In this document: piece after piece, positions 31,428 through 38,348 of the stretch
Layout: each line of letters starts with the position of its first letter
Numbering within the stretch: position 1 is the first letter of the stretch
Source of the DNA: Bacteroidales bacterium
GTDB taxonomy: Bacteria; Bacteroidota; Bacteroidia; Bacteroidales; P3
Reading direction: 5' to 3'
DNA length: 41,372 bases
Assembly: GCA_016281475.1 (NCBI GenBank)
Contig: JAEEIS010000051.1
Location: 1-41,372 of the forward strand
The notes under the pieces: model-generated
The model's input: only the letters and a program-made list of their open reading frames with translations
Database searches by the model: none
Told to the model about the DNA's origin: nothing
Program-made: the position numbers and the translations under genes

Positions 31428-31851
31428 GAACGGGCTCTTCGGCTTTAGGTCAGATTGTTTTGAGCACAGAGCTGTGTCGCTGGCTCGGGGATGGGTGGCC
31501 GATGGGTTGGGGTGGCTCCCAGTGACTTCTGGTTTTTTGCGGATTCTTAATGGGTCGTTCGTCGGTTCGGGGGCCTTGATGTGTCTGGCAATCGGTAGAA
31601 ATCGGTAGAATGAGGTAGGAATCCGTACGAAGCGGTAGGAATCGGTAATGGGGCGGAGTTTTGTTTGTATCTTTAGCCGCGCGTAGGGGCGGGACAGGGG
31701 TGGAGGCGGCTGGTGGTGGCGCGTCGCCGCGGTTGTGACGGGGCGGATTGTGTGGGGGATGAGGGGGATGGTAATGTGTTGATTGTGCGAGCGGAGCGAC
31801 GCGAGGTGGGAAAGATTGAAATATTTTATTTAATATATCAAAATAAAGTTG
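31428..31851. other. Gene-free region between the TIR gene and korDABC
   Basis: About 420 bases. A frame at 31450-31902 on the minus strand is Pro/His-rich (YHPPHPPHNPPRHNRG) and overlaps the kor promoter, so I do not accept it. The region holds the 10-bp tandem repeat at 31591-31650 and a weak promoter-like TTTGTATCTTTAG just after it. Confidence 0.6.
31591..31650 (+). repeat. Degenerate 10-bp tandem repeat, six units
   Basis: Successive units are ATCGGTAGAA, ATCGGTAGAA, TGAGGTAGGA, ATCCGTACGA, AGCGGTAGGA and ATCGGTAATG. The exact 10-bp period is close to one DNA helical turn, which would place binding sites on one face. It lies about 200 bases upstream of the kor promoter. Confidence 0.8.
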
Positions 31852-31859
31852 TATCTTTG
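31852..31859 (+). promoter_or_regulatory. -7 promoter element of the korDABC operon
   Basis: TATCTTTG 58 bases before ATG 31917, in an A/T-rich context; no clear -33 TTG. Confidence 0.65.
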
Positions 31860-31916
31860 CAAATCCGACTGGTGTACGGACATCACTGTAATTATTAATC
31901 ATATAAATCTAATACT

Positions 31917-32135
31917 ATGGCATTTAAAGGACAAATCGTAATCGATACCGAGCACTGCAAGGGTTGCGGCGTATGCCTCGAAGCTTGCCCGATGCACTGC
32001 ATCGAGTTATCGAAGAATGTAAATGGCAAGGGCTATAACTACACCCATGTCGTAAACGACAACTGCATCGGTTGCGCCAGTTGCGCTATCGTCTGCCCGG
32101 ACGGCGTGATTTCCGTCTACAAAGTCAAATGTTAA
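31917..32135 (+). CDS. korD: 2-oxoacid:ferredoxin oxidoreductase delta subunit, 2[4Fe-4S] ferredoxin
   Basis: A 72-residue ferredoxin-type subunit with two complete cluster motifs, CKGCGVCLEACP and CIGCASCAIVCP, each binding a [4Fe-4S] cluster. It passes electrons from the catalytic subunits to free ferredoxin. It is first of four genes (delta, alpha, beta, gamma) read together, and 21 bases separate it from the alpha gene. Whether the complex prefers 2-oxoglutarate (Kor) or branched 2-oxoacids (Vor) cannot be settled from this subunit. Confidence 0.93.
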   Translation: MAFKGQIVIDTEHCKGCGVCLEACPMHCIELSKNVNGKGYNYTHVVNDNCIGCASCAIVCPDGVISVYKVKC

Positions 32136-32156
32136 ACAAGTAAAAAGAAGAATAAC

Positions 32157-33239
32157 ATGGCAAAAGAACTTAAACTGATGAAGGGCAATGAGGCTATTGC
32201 CCGCGCTATGATTGCCAGCGGTACGGACGGCTATTTCGGCTATCCTATCACTCCGCAGTCGGAAGTTATGGAAACGCTGATGGCCGAGAAGCCGTGGGAG
32301 ACCACCGGTATGGTGGTGCTGCAGGCGGAGTCTGAGCTTGCCTCCATCAATATGGTGTACGGCGGTGCCGCCACGGGTAAGAAGGTGGCCACCTCGTCGT
32401 CGTCGCCCGGAATCTCGCTGATGTGCGAGGGTCTGACTTATCTGGCTGGTGCCGAAATTCCTTGCGTGGTGATGAACGCCATGCGCGGCGGCCCCGGTCT
32501 GGGTACTATCCAGCCCGCCCAGAGCGACTATTTCCAGAGCACGAAGGGTGGCGGACATGGCGACTACCAGCTGTATGTGATGGCTCCCGCCAGCGTGCAG
32601 GAGATGTACGACTTTGTGTTTGACGCTTGGGACATTGCCTTTAAGTATCGCAACCCGGTGCTGATTCTCACCGATGGTGCTATCGGCCAGTGCATGGAGA
32701 AGTGCTACACCCGCGACTTTGTGCCTCGCTGGACTGACGAGGAGCGTCGCGAGAAGGCTCCTTGGGGCACCTGGGGCAAGCCTGCCAACCGCGAGAGAAA
32801 CATTATCACTTCGTTGGAGCTTGAGTCTTCCCGTCAGGAGGTGTTTAACCAGAAGTTGCAGAAGAAGTATGCCCAGATGAAGGAAGAGGACGTGCGCTAT
32901 GAGATGCTGAACTGCGAGGATGCCGACTATATCTTTGTGGCTTACGGCACGTCGTCGCGTATCTGCATGAAGAGCATGCAGATTGCCCGCGAGAAGGGCT
33001 TGAAGGTGGGTCTGCTGCGTCCCATCACGCTCTATCCTTTCCCCGTCAAGCAGGTTGCCGAACTGGCAAAGAAGGCCAAGGGTATGCTGTGCGTCGAGAT
33101 GAGTGCCGGCCAGATGGTCGAGGATGTGAAGCTGGCTGCCAACTGCCAGATTCCTATCGAGCACTACGGCCGCTTCGGTGGTATTATCCCCACTCCCGAA
33201 GAGGTTCTCGAGGCTATGGAACAGAAAATCATCAAGTAA
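32157..33239 (+). CDS. korA: 2-oxoacid:ferredoxin oxidoreductase alpha subunit (KorA/VorB)
   Basis: A 360-residue subunit of the enzyme that oxidatively decarboxylates a 2-oxoacid to an acyl-CoA, reducing ferredoxin; the reverse reaction fixes CO2. It carries the pyrimidine-binding domain of the TPP site (GTDGYFGYPITPQSEVMETL; the Glu in LQAESELASINMVYGGAATG) and the central domain (VGLLRPITLYPFPVKQVAEL). Bacteroidales homologues are annotated either as KorA or as VorB, so substrate is 2-oxoglutarate or 3-methyl-2-oxobutanoate; I use the kor name by convention. The beta gene starts 18 bases after its stop. Confidence 0.9.
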   Translation: MAKELKLMKGNEAIARAMIASGTDGYFGYPITPQSEVMETLMAEKPWETTGMVVLQAESELASINMVYGGAATGKKVATSSSSPGISLMCEGLTYLAGAEIPCVVMNAMRGGPGLGTIQPAQSDYFQSTKGGGHGDYQLYVMAPASVQEMYDFVFDAWDIAFKYRNPVLILTDGAIGQCMEKCYTRDFVPRWTDEERREKAPWGTWGKPANRERNIITSLELESSRQEVFNQKLQKKYAQMKEEDVRYEMLNCEDADYIFVAYGTSSRICMKSMQIAREKGLKVGLLRPITLYPFPVKQVAELAKKAKGMLCVEMSAGQMVEDVKLAANCQIPIEHYGRFGGIIPTPEEVLEAMEQKIIK

Positions 33240-33257
33240 CTTTTAAATCGAATTACA

Positions 33258-34082
33258 ATGGCTAACGATATAGTAAAACCTGAAAATCTGGTTTACACCA
33301 AAACGAAAGTGCTTACCGACAACGTAATGCACTACTGCCCCGGCTGCGGCCACGGCACAGCACACCGCATCATCGCCGAGGTGATCGACGAGATGGGTAT
33401 CCAAGACAAGACTGTCGGCGTATCCCCCGTCGGATGCTCGGTCTTGGCTTATAACTATTTCGACGTGGACTTCCAGGAGGCTGCCCACGGCCGCGCTCCA
33501 GCAGTTGCCACGGCTATCAAGCGCCTGAACCCCGACACGTTTGTGTTCACCTATCAGGGCGACGGTGACTTGGCCGCTATCGGTACTGCCGAGACTATCC
33601 ACGCTGCCAACCGTGGCGAGAACATCGTGATGGTGTTCATCAACAACGGTATCTACGGTATGACCGGTGGCCAGATGGCTCCTACCACGCTGGTGGGCAT
33701 GAAGTCGGCCACCACGCCTTATGGCCGTCGTGTCGACCTGAACGGTTATCCCCTGCGTATCACCGAGCTGTTGGCTACCCTGCCGGGCACCTACTATGTG
33801 ACCCGCCAGAGCGTGCACACGCCCGCCAATGTGCGCAAGGCCAAGGCCGCTATCAAGAAGGCTTTCGAGGTGCAGCGCGACAAGAAGGGTCTCGCCTTTG
33901 TCGAAATCGTCAGCAGCTGCAACAGCGGTTGGAAGATGACCCCCGTGCAGGCCAACAAGTGGATGGAAGAGAACATGTTCCCGAACTATCCGCTGGGCGA
34001 CATCAAGGTGGACGGCAAGATTGCCGAAGGCATCGACGTCAACCGTCTGGTGGTCAGCGCACCTCTAACTGTTAAGCAATAA
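33258..34082 (+). CDS. korB: 2-oxoacid:ferredoxin oxidoreductase beta subunit, TPP-binding
   Basis: A 274-residue subunit that binds thiamine diphosphate. YCPGCGHGTAHRII supplies cluster- or cofactor-contacting residues, and TYQGDGDLAAIGTAETIHAA with FINNGIYGMTGGQMAPTT forms the GDG...NN motif for Mg2+-TPP. The C-terminal part (FVEIVSSCNSGWKMTP) is typical. It pairs with the alpha subunit. A five-unit 9-bp tandem repeat separates it from the gamma gene. Confidence 0.93.
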   Translation: MANDIVKPENLVYTKTKVLTDNVMHYCPGCGHGTAHRIIAEVIDEMGIQDKTVGVSPVGCSVLAYNYFDVDFQEAAHGRAPAVATAIKRLNPDTFVFTYQGDGDLAAIGTAETIHAANRGENIVMVFINNGIYGMTGGQMAPTTLVGMKSATTPYGRRVDLNGYPLRITELLATLPGTYYVTRQSVHTPANVRKAKAAIKKAFEVQRDKKGLAFVEIVSSCNSGWKMTPVQANKWMEENMFPNYPLGDIKVDGKIAEGIDVNRLVVSAPLTVKQ

Positions 34083-34093
34083 GAAGTAACATC

Positions 34094-34138
34094 GTCGGAG
34101 CTGTCGGACCGGTCTGACTGGTCTGATAGGTCCGGCTT
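34094..34138 (+). repeat. 9-bp tandem repeat, five units, inside the kor operon
   Basis: Units are GTCGGAGCT, GTCGGACCG, GTCTGACTG, GTCTGATAG and GTCCGGCTT. It sits between korB and korC and is transcribed with them. Self-pairing words (GGACCGG/CCGG) could fold. Function unknown. Confidence 0.7.
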
Positions 34139-34154
34139 AAAAACAGAAAATATC

Positions 34155-34706
34155 ATGACAGAAGAAATAATCATCGCCGGTTTTGGTGGCCAGGGTGTCC
34201 TTTCGATGGGCAAAATCCTTGCCTACTCAGGCGTTATGGAAGATAAAGAAGTGCTCTGGATGCCTTCCTATGGTCCCGAGCAGCGTGGTGGCACCGCCAA
34301 CGTCACCGTCATCGTCAGCGACGAGCGCATCAGCTCGCCCATCATCAGCAAGTTCGACACTGCTATCGTGCTGAACCAGCAGTCGCTCGACAAGTTCGAG
34401 AGCTCGGTGAAGCCCGGTGGTCTGCTGATTTACGACCCCAACGGCATCACCCACGAGCCCACCCGCAAGGACATCAACATCTATAAGATTGCCGCTACTG
34501 AGAAGGCTCAGGAGATGGGCATCTCGAAGGTGTTCAACATGGTGGTCCTCGGTGGTTTCCTGAAGCTGAAACCCATCGTCGGTTCCGAGTTCATCCACAA
34601 GGGTCTTGAGAAATCTCTCCCCGAGCGTCACCACAAGCTCATCCCCCAGAACGAGGAGGCTATCGAGCTCGGTAAGGGCCTGATTGAACCTGTACAGGTA
34701 CTGTAA
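34155..34706 (+). CDS. korC: 2-oxoacid:ferredoxin oxidoreductase gamma subunit
   Basis: A 183-residue subunit of the same complex, the domain that contacts CoA. IIAGFGGQGVLSMGKILAYS and SYGPEQRGGTANVTVI are the hallmark blocks, and NMVVLGGFLKLKPIVG is the conserved mid-region. Last gene of the operon, followed after 22 bases by a strong hairpin. Confidence 0.92.
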   Translation: MTEEIIIAGFGGQGVLSMGKILAYSGVMEDKEVLWMPSYGPEQRGGTANVTVIVSDERISSPIISKFDTAIVLNQQSLDKFESSVKPGGLLIYDPNGITHEPTRKDINIYKIAATEKAQEMGISKVFNMVVLGGFLKLKPIVGSEFIHKGLEKSLPERHHKLIPQNEEAIELGKGLIEPVQVL

Positions 34707-34728
34707 GCGTTTCTGCTTTCTTGAATAG

Positions 34729-34760
34729 ACAAAGGTGTCCATGAATTTGGGCACCTTTGT
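34729..34760 (+). terminator. Hairpin ending the korDABC transcript
   Basis: ACAAAGGTGTCC (34729-34740) pairs with GGGCACCTTTGT (34749-34760) with one G-T pair and an eight-base loop. The T-rich tail TGCTCTCGTTTCT follows, weaker than a classic U-run. Confidence 0.7.
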
Positions 34761-34814
34761 TGCTCTCGTTTCTATTGGACGCGAATTATTATTAATCATT
34801 AATAATGTGGTTGG

Positions 34815-34845
34815 ACACGAATTGCCATGAATTGGACATGAATTG
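34815..34845 (+). repeat. Left 31-bp inverted repeat flanking the GxxExxY gene
   Basis: ACACGAATTGCCATGAATTG, GACATGAATTG. About 26 of 31 bases match the complement of the right copy (35322-35352). It ends 22 bases before the gene starts. Nearby bases ATTATTATTAATCATTAATA form a further small palindrome. Confidence 0.8.
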
Positions 34846-34867
34846 TCATTAATAATAAGATTGAAAG

Positions 34868-35320
34868 ATGAACCCGAAGGATTATAAGGATATTGTATAT
34901 AGGATTATAGGGGCGGCGATGGAGGTGCATAATGAGTTGAAGTGGGGATTGTTGGAGCCTATTTATAATGAGGCACTTCATCTGGAATTGATTGACCGTG
35001 GAATTGAGAATGAACGCGAGGTGGCGGTGCCATGCTTCTACAAGCACCGTTTGTTGGACAGGCATTACCAGATGGATATCGTGGTGGATGATATAATACT
35101 AGAGCTGAAATCGGTCGGCGAATTGTCTTCATCACATCGTGCCCAGCTGTTCAATTATATGCGTCTGACAAGGAAACCTATTGGCTTGCTAATCAATTTC
35201 GGCCAAGAGAGTTTACAGGGTGAGCGATATGCTTTTTTTGAGCAAACCAACGAGTGTGTTCTGCTTGACAAAAACATGAATCCTGTTTACAGTCTAGTTA
35301 GTGAAGAAGATTATTTATGA
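34868..35320 (+). CDS. GxxExxY-family protein, PD-(D/E)XK nuclease fold
   Basis: A 150-residue protein of the GxxExxY family, named from the motif seen here as GLLEPIY (Gly27, Glu30, Tyr33). QMDIVVDDIILELKSV (Asp70/Asp74, Glu79-x-Lys81) matches the PD-(D/E)XK metal site, and AQLFNYM (Gln93...Tyr97) the QxxxY helix of RecB-like nucleases. The family's role is not established; the fold suggests DNA cleavage. The gene is enclosed by 31-bp inverted repeats that begin 22 bases before its ATG and 2 bases after its stop, so gene plus repeats form a compact 538-bp unit. No transposase is nearby. Confidence 0.88.
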   Translation: MNPKDYKDIVYRIIGAAMEVHNELKWGLLEPIYNEALHLELIDRGIENEREVAVPCFYKHRLLDRHYQMDIVVDDIILELKSVGELSSSHRAQLFNYMRLTRKPIGLLINFGQESLQGERYAFFEQTNECVLLDKNMNPVYSLVSEEDYL

Positions 35321-35321
35321 A

Positions 35322-35352
35322 AAATTCGTGTTCAATTTATGGTAATTCGTGT
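35322..35352 (-). repeat. Right 31-bp inverted repeat flanking the GxxExxY gene
   Basis: On the minus strand ACACGAATTACCATAAATTG, AACACGAATTT. It is the inverted partner of 34815-34845 and starts two bases after the stop codon. Confidence 0.8.
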
Positions 35353-35438
35353 AAAAATAAAGTTGCTTAGTTGTCCAAACAATATTTGTGAGTCTTTTGC
35401 GTTATTGGTATGATTAGATTGTAACACACGACTGCATT

Positions 35439-37001
35439 ATGGACAATATCACCATCCTGTGGGCCGATGACGAAATCGACCTTTTGAAACCCCATATCCT
35501 GTTTTTGAAAGAGAAGGGCTATAACGTTATCCCCGTGATGAGCGGCAGCGAGGCCCTAGACGAATTGGATGCACAGCCCAATGAGATTGACCTTGTGTTC
35601 CTTGATGAGAATATGCCGGGCATTAGCGGTCTTGACACCCTCAGTCAGATAAAGACGCGCTACCCACAGGTGCCTGTGGTGATGATAACAAAGAGCGAGG
35701 AGGAGCATATCATGGACGAGGCGTTGGGCGGTAAGATTAGCGACTACCTCATCAAGCCGGTCAATCCCAATCAGATACTGCTTGCCATCAAGAAACATAC
35801 CGATGCACGGAGACTGCAGAACGAGCGCTCGACGATGACGTACCAGCAACAGTTTCGTGAGATAGGCATGGAATTGTCGAACCGGCTCGACCACAACGAG
35901 TGGATTCAGCTCTATCGCAAGCTGGTGTATTGGGATTTGGAGTTGGCCTCGTCCGACGACGAGAACATCCACGACATATTTGTTTCGCAAAAAGCGGAGG
36001 CTAACCAGCTGTTCTGCAAGTTCTACGAGAAAAACTATCTCGACTGGATTGGCGGCAACGCCTCAGACGACAAGCCTACACTGTCGCCCACGGTGCTGCG
36101 CGAGCGGCTGTTTCCCATGTTGCGCGATGAGCGTCCCACCTTCCTCATCGTTATCGACAATTTCCGTTACGACCAGTGGAAGTTCCTCCAGCCTGCCATC
36201 GAGCAGTATCTGCGCACGGTGGAGGACGGCCTGTACTACAGCATCATCCCTACCACGACCCAGTTTGCCCGCAACGCGATGTTCGGCGGGCTGATGCCGT
36301 CGGAGATTGAGCGCAAGTACCCGCAATACTGGGTGAATGAGGACCAGGAGGGCTATAAGAACCAGTTTGAGAACGAGTTGCTGGACGAAAACCTGCGCCG
36401 CAACGGCCTCAACATCAAGCATGGCTACAACAAGGTGCTGAATGCCCAGTATGGGCGGCGGCTGGTGGACAATGTGCCCAACTTGTTGCAGAATAGGCTG
36501 AATGTGATTATATACAACTTTGTGGACATGCTCTCGCATGCCAGCACCGACAGCGACATCGTGCGTGAGCTGGCTGCCGACGAGAAGGCTTACCGCTCCG
36601 TCACGCTCAGTTGGTTCGAACATTCACCTCTTGCCGAGGTGTTCAAGGCGTTGAGTGGCAAGGATGTCAATATCATCATCACCACCGACCACGGCTCGGT
36701 GCGTATCGACCGTCCGGTCCGCGTCAAAGGCGACCAAAGCGTCAGCGTCAACCTGCGCTATAAGCAGGGCCGCCTGCTCGACTACAACCCCAAGGAGGTG
36801 TTCGAGGTGAAGGACCCCGCCAAGCTCTTCCTTCCGCGCCGCCACGTCACGTCGCCCTATATCTTCTGCCACGAGAACGACTACTTCGTCTACCCCAACA
36901 ACTACAACCAGTATGTGCAGTACTATATGAACACCTTCCAGCATGGCGGCATCTCGATGGAGGAGGTGCTCATCCCGTTCATTGTGCTGCGGCCGAGATA
37001 A
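35439..37001 (+). CDS. porX: PorX, type IX secretion response regulator with PglZ domain
   Basis: A 520-residue protein, the usual PorX length. Residues 1-125 are a CheY-like receiver (WADDEIDLLK with Asp10/Asp11, phosphorylated Asp56 in VFLDENMPG, Thr84 in VMITKSEEEH, and Lys106 in YLIKPVNP). A helical linker follows (about 126-220). The C-terminal PglZ domain belongs to the alkaline phosphatase superfamily: FLIVIDNFRYDQWK, IIPTTTQFARNAMFGGLMPS, YNFVDMLSH and IITTDHGSVRID supply zinc and nucleophile residues. In Porphyromonas gingivalis PorX, partnered with kinase PorY and sigma factor SigP, controls T9SS genes. No porY lies here, as is common. Several T9SS cargo genes share this window. Confidence 0.93.
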   Translation: MDNITILWADDEIDLLKPHILFLKEKGYNVIPVMSGSEALDELDAQPNEIDLVFLDENMPGISGLDTLSQIKTRYPQVPVVMITKSEEEHIMDEALGGKISDYLIKPVNPNQILLAIKKHTDARRLQNERSTMTYQQQFREIGMELSNRLDHNEWIQLYRKLVYWDLELASSDDENIHDIFVSQKAEANQLFCKFYEKNYLDWIGGNASDDKPTLSPTVLRERLFPMLRDERPTFLIVIDNFRYDQWKFLQPAIEQYLRTVEDGLYYSIIPTTTQFARNAMFGGLMPSEIERKYPQYWVNEDQEGYKNQFENELLDENLRRNGLNIKHGYNKVLNAQYGRRLVDNVPNLLQNRLNVIIYNFVDMLSHASTDSDIVRELAADEKAYRSVTLSWFEHSPLAEVFKALSGKDVNIIITTDHGSVRIDRPVRVKGDQSVSVNLRYKQGRLLDYNPKEVFEVKDPAKLFLPRRHVTSPYIFCHENDYFVYPNNYNQYVQYYMNTFQHGGISMEEVLIPFIVLRPR

Positions 37002-37024
37002 CAAAGATTGGCAGATTATTAGAT

Positions 37025-37049
37025 ATTCGGATTGGGAGATAATCCGAAT
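37025..37049 (+). terminator. Hairpin after porX
   Basis: ATTCGGATT (37025-37033) and AATCCGAAT (37041-37049), a perfect 9-bp stem with a seven-base loop, 24 bases after the porX stop. No U-run follows, so its effect on transcription into the next gene is uncertain. Confidence 0.45.
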
Positions 37050-37081
37050 GTCTACTCTATTTGTTAACAAACACAGTTATT

Positions 37082-38344
37082 ATGAACTATCGTTTACCTT
37101 TTGTTCTAATCATTTGCGCATTGATGCTTGCCCCAGTCTGCGGTCGTGCGCAATACCAATTGTTAAATCCCGGATTTGAATCGTGGGAGGGAGCCTCCGC
37201 CACGGCAAAGCCTAGCCATTGGAGTTCGTTCCCGCAGGCTGACGGTACTTGGGCATGGGCTGCCAGCACGGCGCAGCACTATCACCGCAATGGCGGACGT
37301 CCCGGCACGTCGGGCAATGCCTACCTAACCATCTACTCCCGCTCGGTGCTGGGTGTCGTTGCCAATGGCAATATGACCACAGGTCAGATACATGCGGGCA
37401 GCACCTCTGCCTCCAGTTCCAGCAACTACAACTACACCCACCGTGGCAGCAGCTATTGCCATGCCTTCAGCGGTACGCCCGACTCGATGTATGTGTGGGT
37501 GTCGTACTACGCCTCCAGTGCCTCGTCGCAGGGCAGCGTGCGTGCCTACCTGCACGGCGACAGCGATTTCCGCGACCCCAACGACTGCTCTACGGCCAAC
37601 CTTTATCGCGGCAAGGCGGTCGCCCAATTCAGCCGCACTACCACCTCAGCCTCCTCGCCCACATGGGTGCAGCAGCGCGTCCCCTTTGTCTACGACGGCA
37701 CCTCGTCAGTCAATTACGTGCTCATGTCGATGACCACTAATACCACAGCTGGCGGTGGCAGTGCCAACGACTCGCTGTCGGTCGACGACATCGAATTCAT
37801 CTATAGCGCATGGCTCGACAACCTCTTTGTCAATGGCGTAGCTGTTGCCAATTTCCAGCGTGACAACTTCAATTATGACATCGAATTGCCTGACATTGCG
37901 GCCCTGCAGAGTGCAACACTCACCTTCGTCACTCAGGCAGCTGATGCCACCGTCAGTGTCGATACGCTTGTCCCCAACGCATTGTCGCGCCAGTTTGTTC
38001 TGCATATCCTTGCCGAAGACACTCTCACTAGCCGGACCTATACCGTCACGCTCACCTGTCCACAATCAGGCGACCCCACTGTGGCTCTGCCCACAAATCT
38101 TGGCAATATCGCATTCCGTCTTTATCCTAACCCCGCACAAAACCAAGTGCAATATACAATGCAGGTAACCTACACTTCAGGCAGTTTGGTGATTTTTGAT
38201 GCAATGGGACGCGAAGTATTGAGCCAATCGCTCAACGCAGCTAGCCCAAATATCGACATCCGTCCGCTCCCCCAAGGATTATATACCGTGGTTGTGCGGA
38301 CGGATGCTGGTACAAGTGTGCAGAGTCTTTCTGTTGTGAAATAG
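37082..38344 (+). CDS. Secreted protein with PCMD-like domain and T9SS sorting domain
   Basis: A 420-residue exported protein. The signal peptide is MNYRLPFVLIICALMLAPVC, cut near GRAQ. The next 200 residues start LLNPGFESWEGASATAKPSH and continue YVWVSYYASSASSQGSVRAY to SLSVDDIEFIYS, resembling the PCMD family (putative carbohydrate metabolism, beta-sandwich) found in Bacteroidetes. A second beta domain (NGVAVANFQRDNFNYDIELP) follows, and residues about 345-420 form a T9SS type A domain (FRLYPNPAQNQVQ, LVIFDAMGREVLSQSL, PLPQGLYTVVVRTDAG). The start is ATG 37082, where the signal peptide begins. Its end is five bases from the convergent tex gene. Probable role: glycan binding at the surface. 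Confidence 0.8.
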   Translation: MNYRLPFVLIICALMLAPVCGRAQYQLLNPGFESWEGASATAKPSHWSSFPQADGTWAWAASTAQHYHRNGGRPGTSGNAYLTIYSRSVLGVVANGNMTTGQIHAGSTSASSSSNYNYTHRGSSYCHAFSGTPDSMYVWVSYYASSASSQGSVRAYLHGDSDFRDPNDCSTANLYRGKAVAQFSRTTTSASSPTWVQQRVPFVYDGTSSVNYVLMSMTTNTTAGGGSANDSLSVDDIEFIYSAWLDNLFVNGVAVANFQRDNFNYDIELPDIAALQSATLTFVTQAADATVSVDTLVPNALSRQFVLHILAEDTLTSRTYTVTLTCPQSGDPTVALPTNLGNIAFRLYPNPAQNQVQYTMQVTYTSGSLVIFDAMGREVLSQSLNAASPNIDIRPLPQGLYTVVVRTDAGTSVQSLSVVK

Positions 38345-38348
38345 CGTT

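Noticed and set aside
31450..31902. A 150-codon open frame on the minus strand between the TIR gene and korD
   Set aside because: Its product is Pro/His-rich low complexity and it crosses the TATCTTTG kor promoter and the 10-bp tandem repeat.
32007..33164. A 385-codon open frame on the minus strand
   Set aside because: It is antisense to korD and korA, both of which are certain; its His/Leu-rich protein shows no motif.
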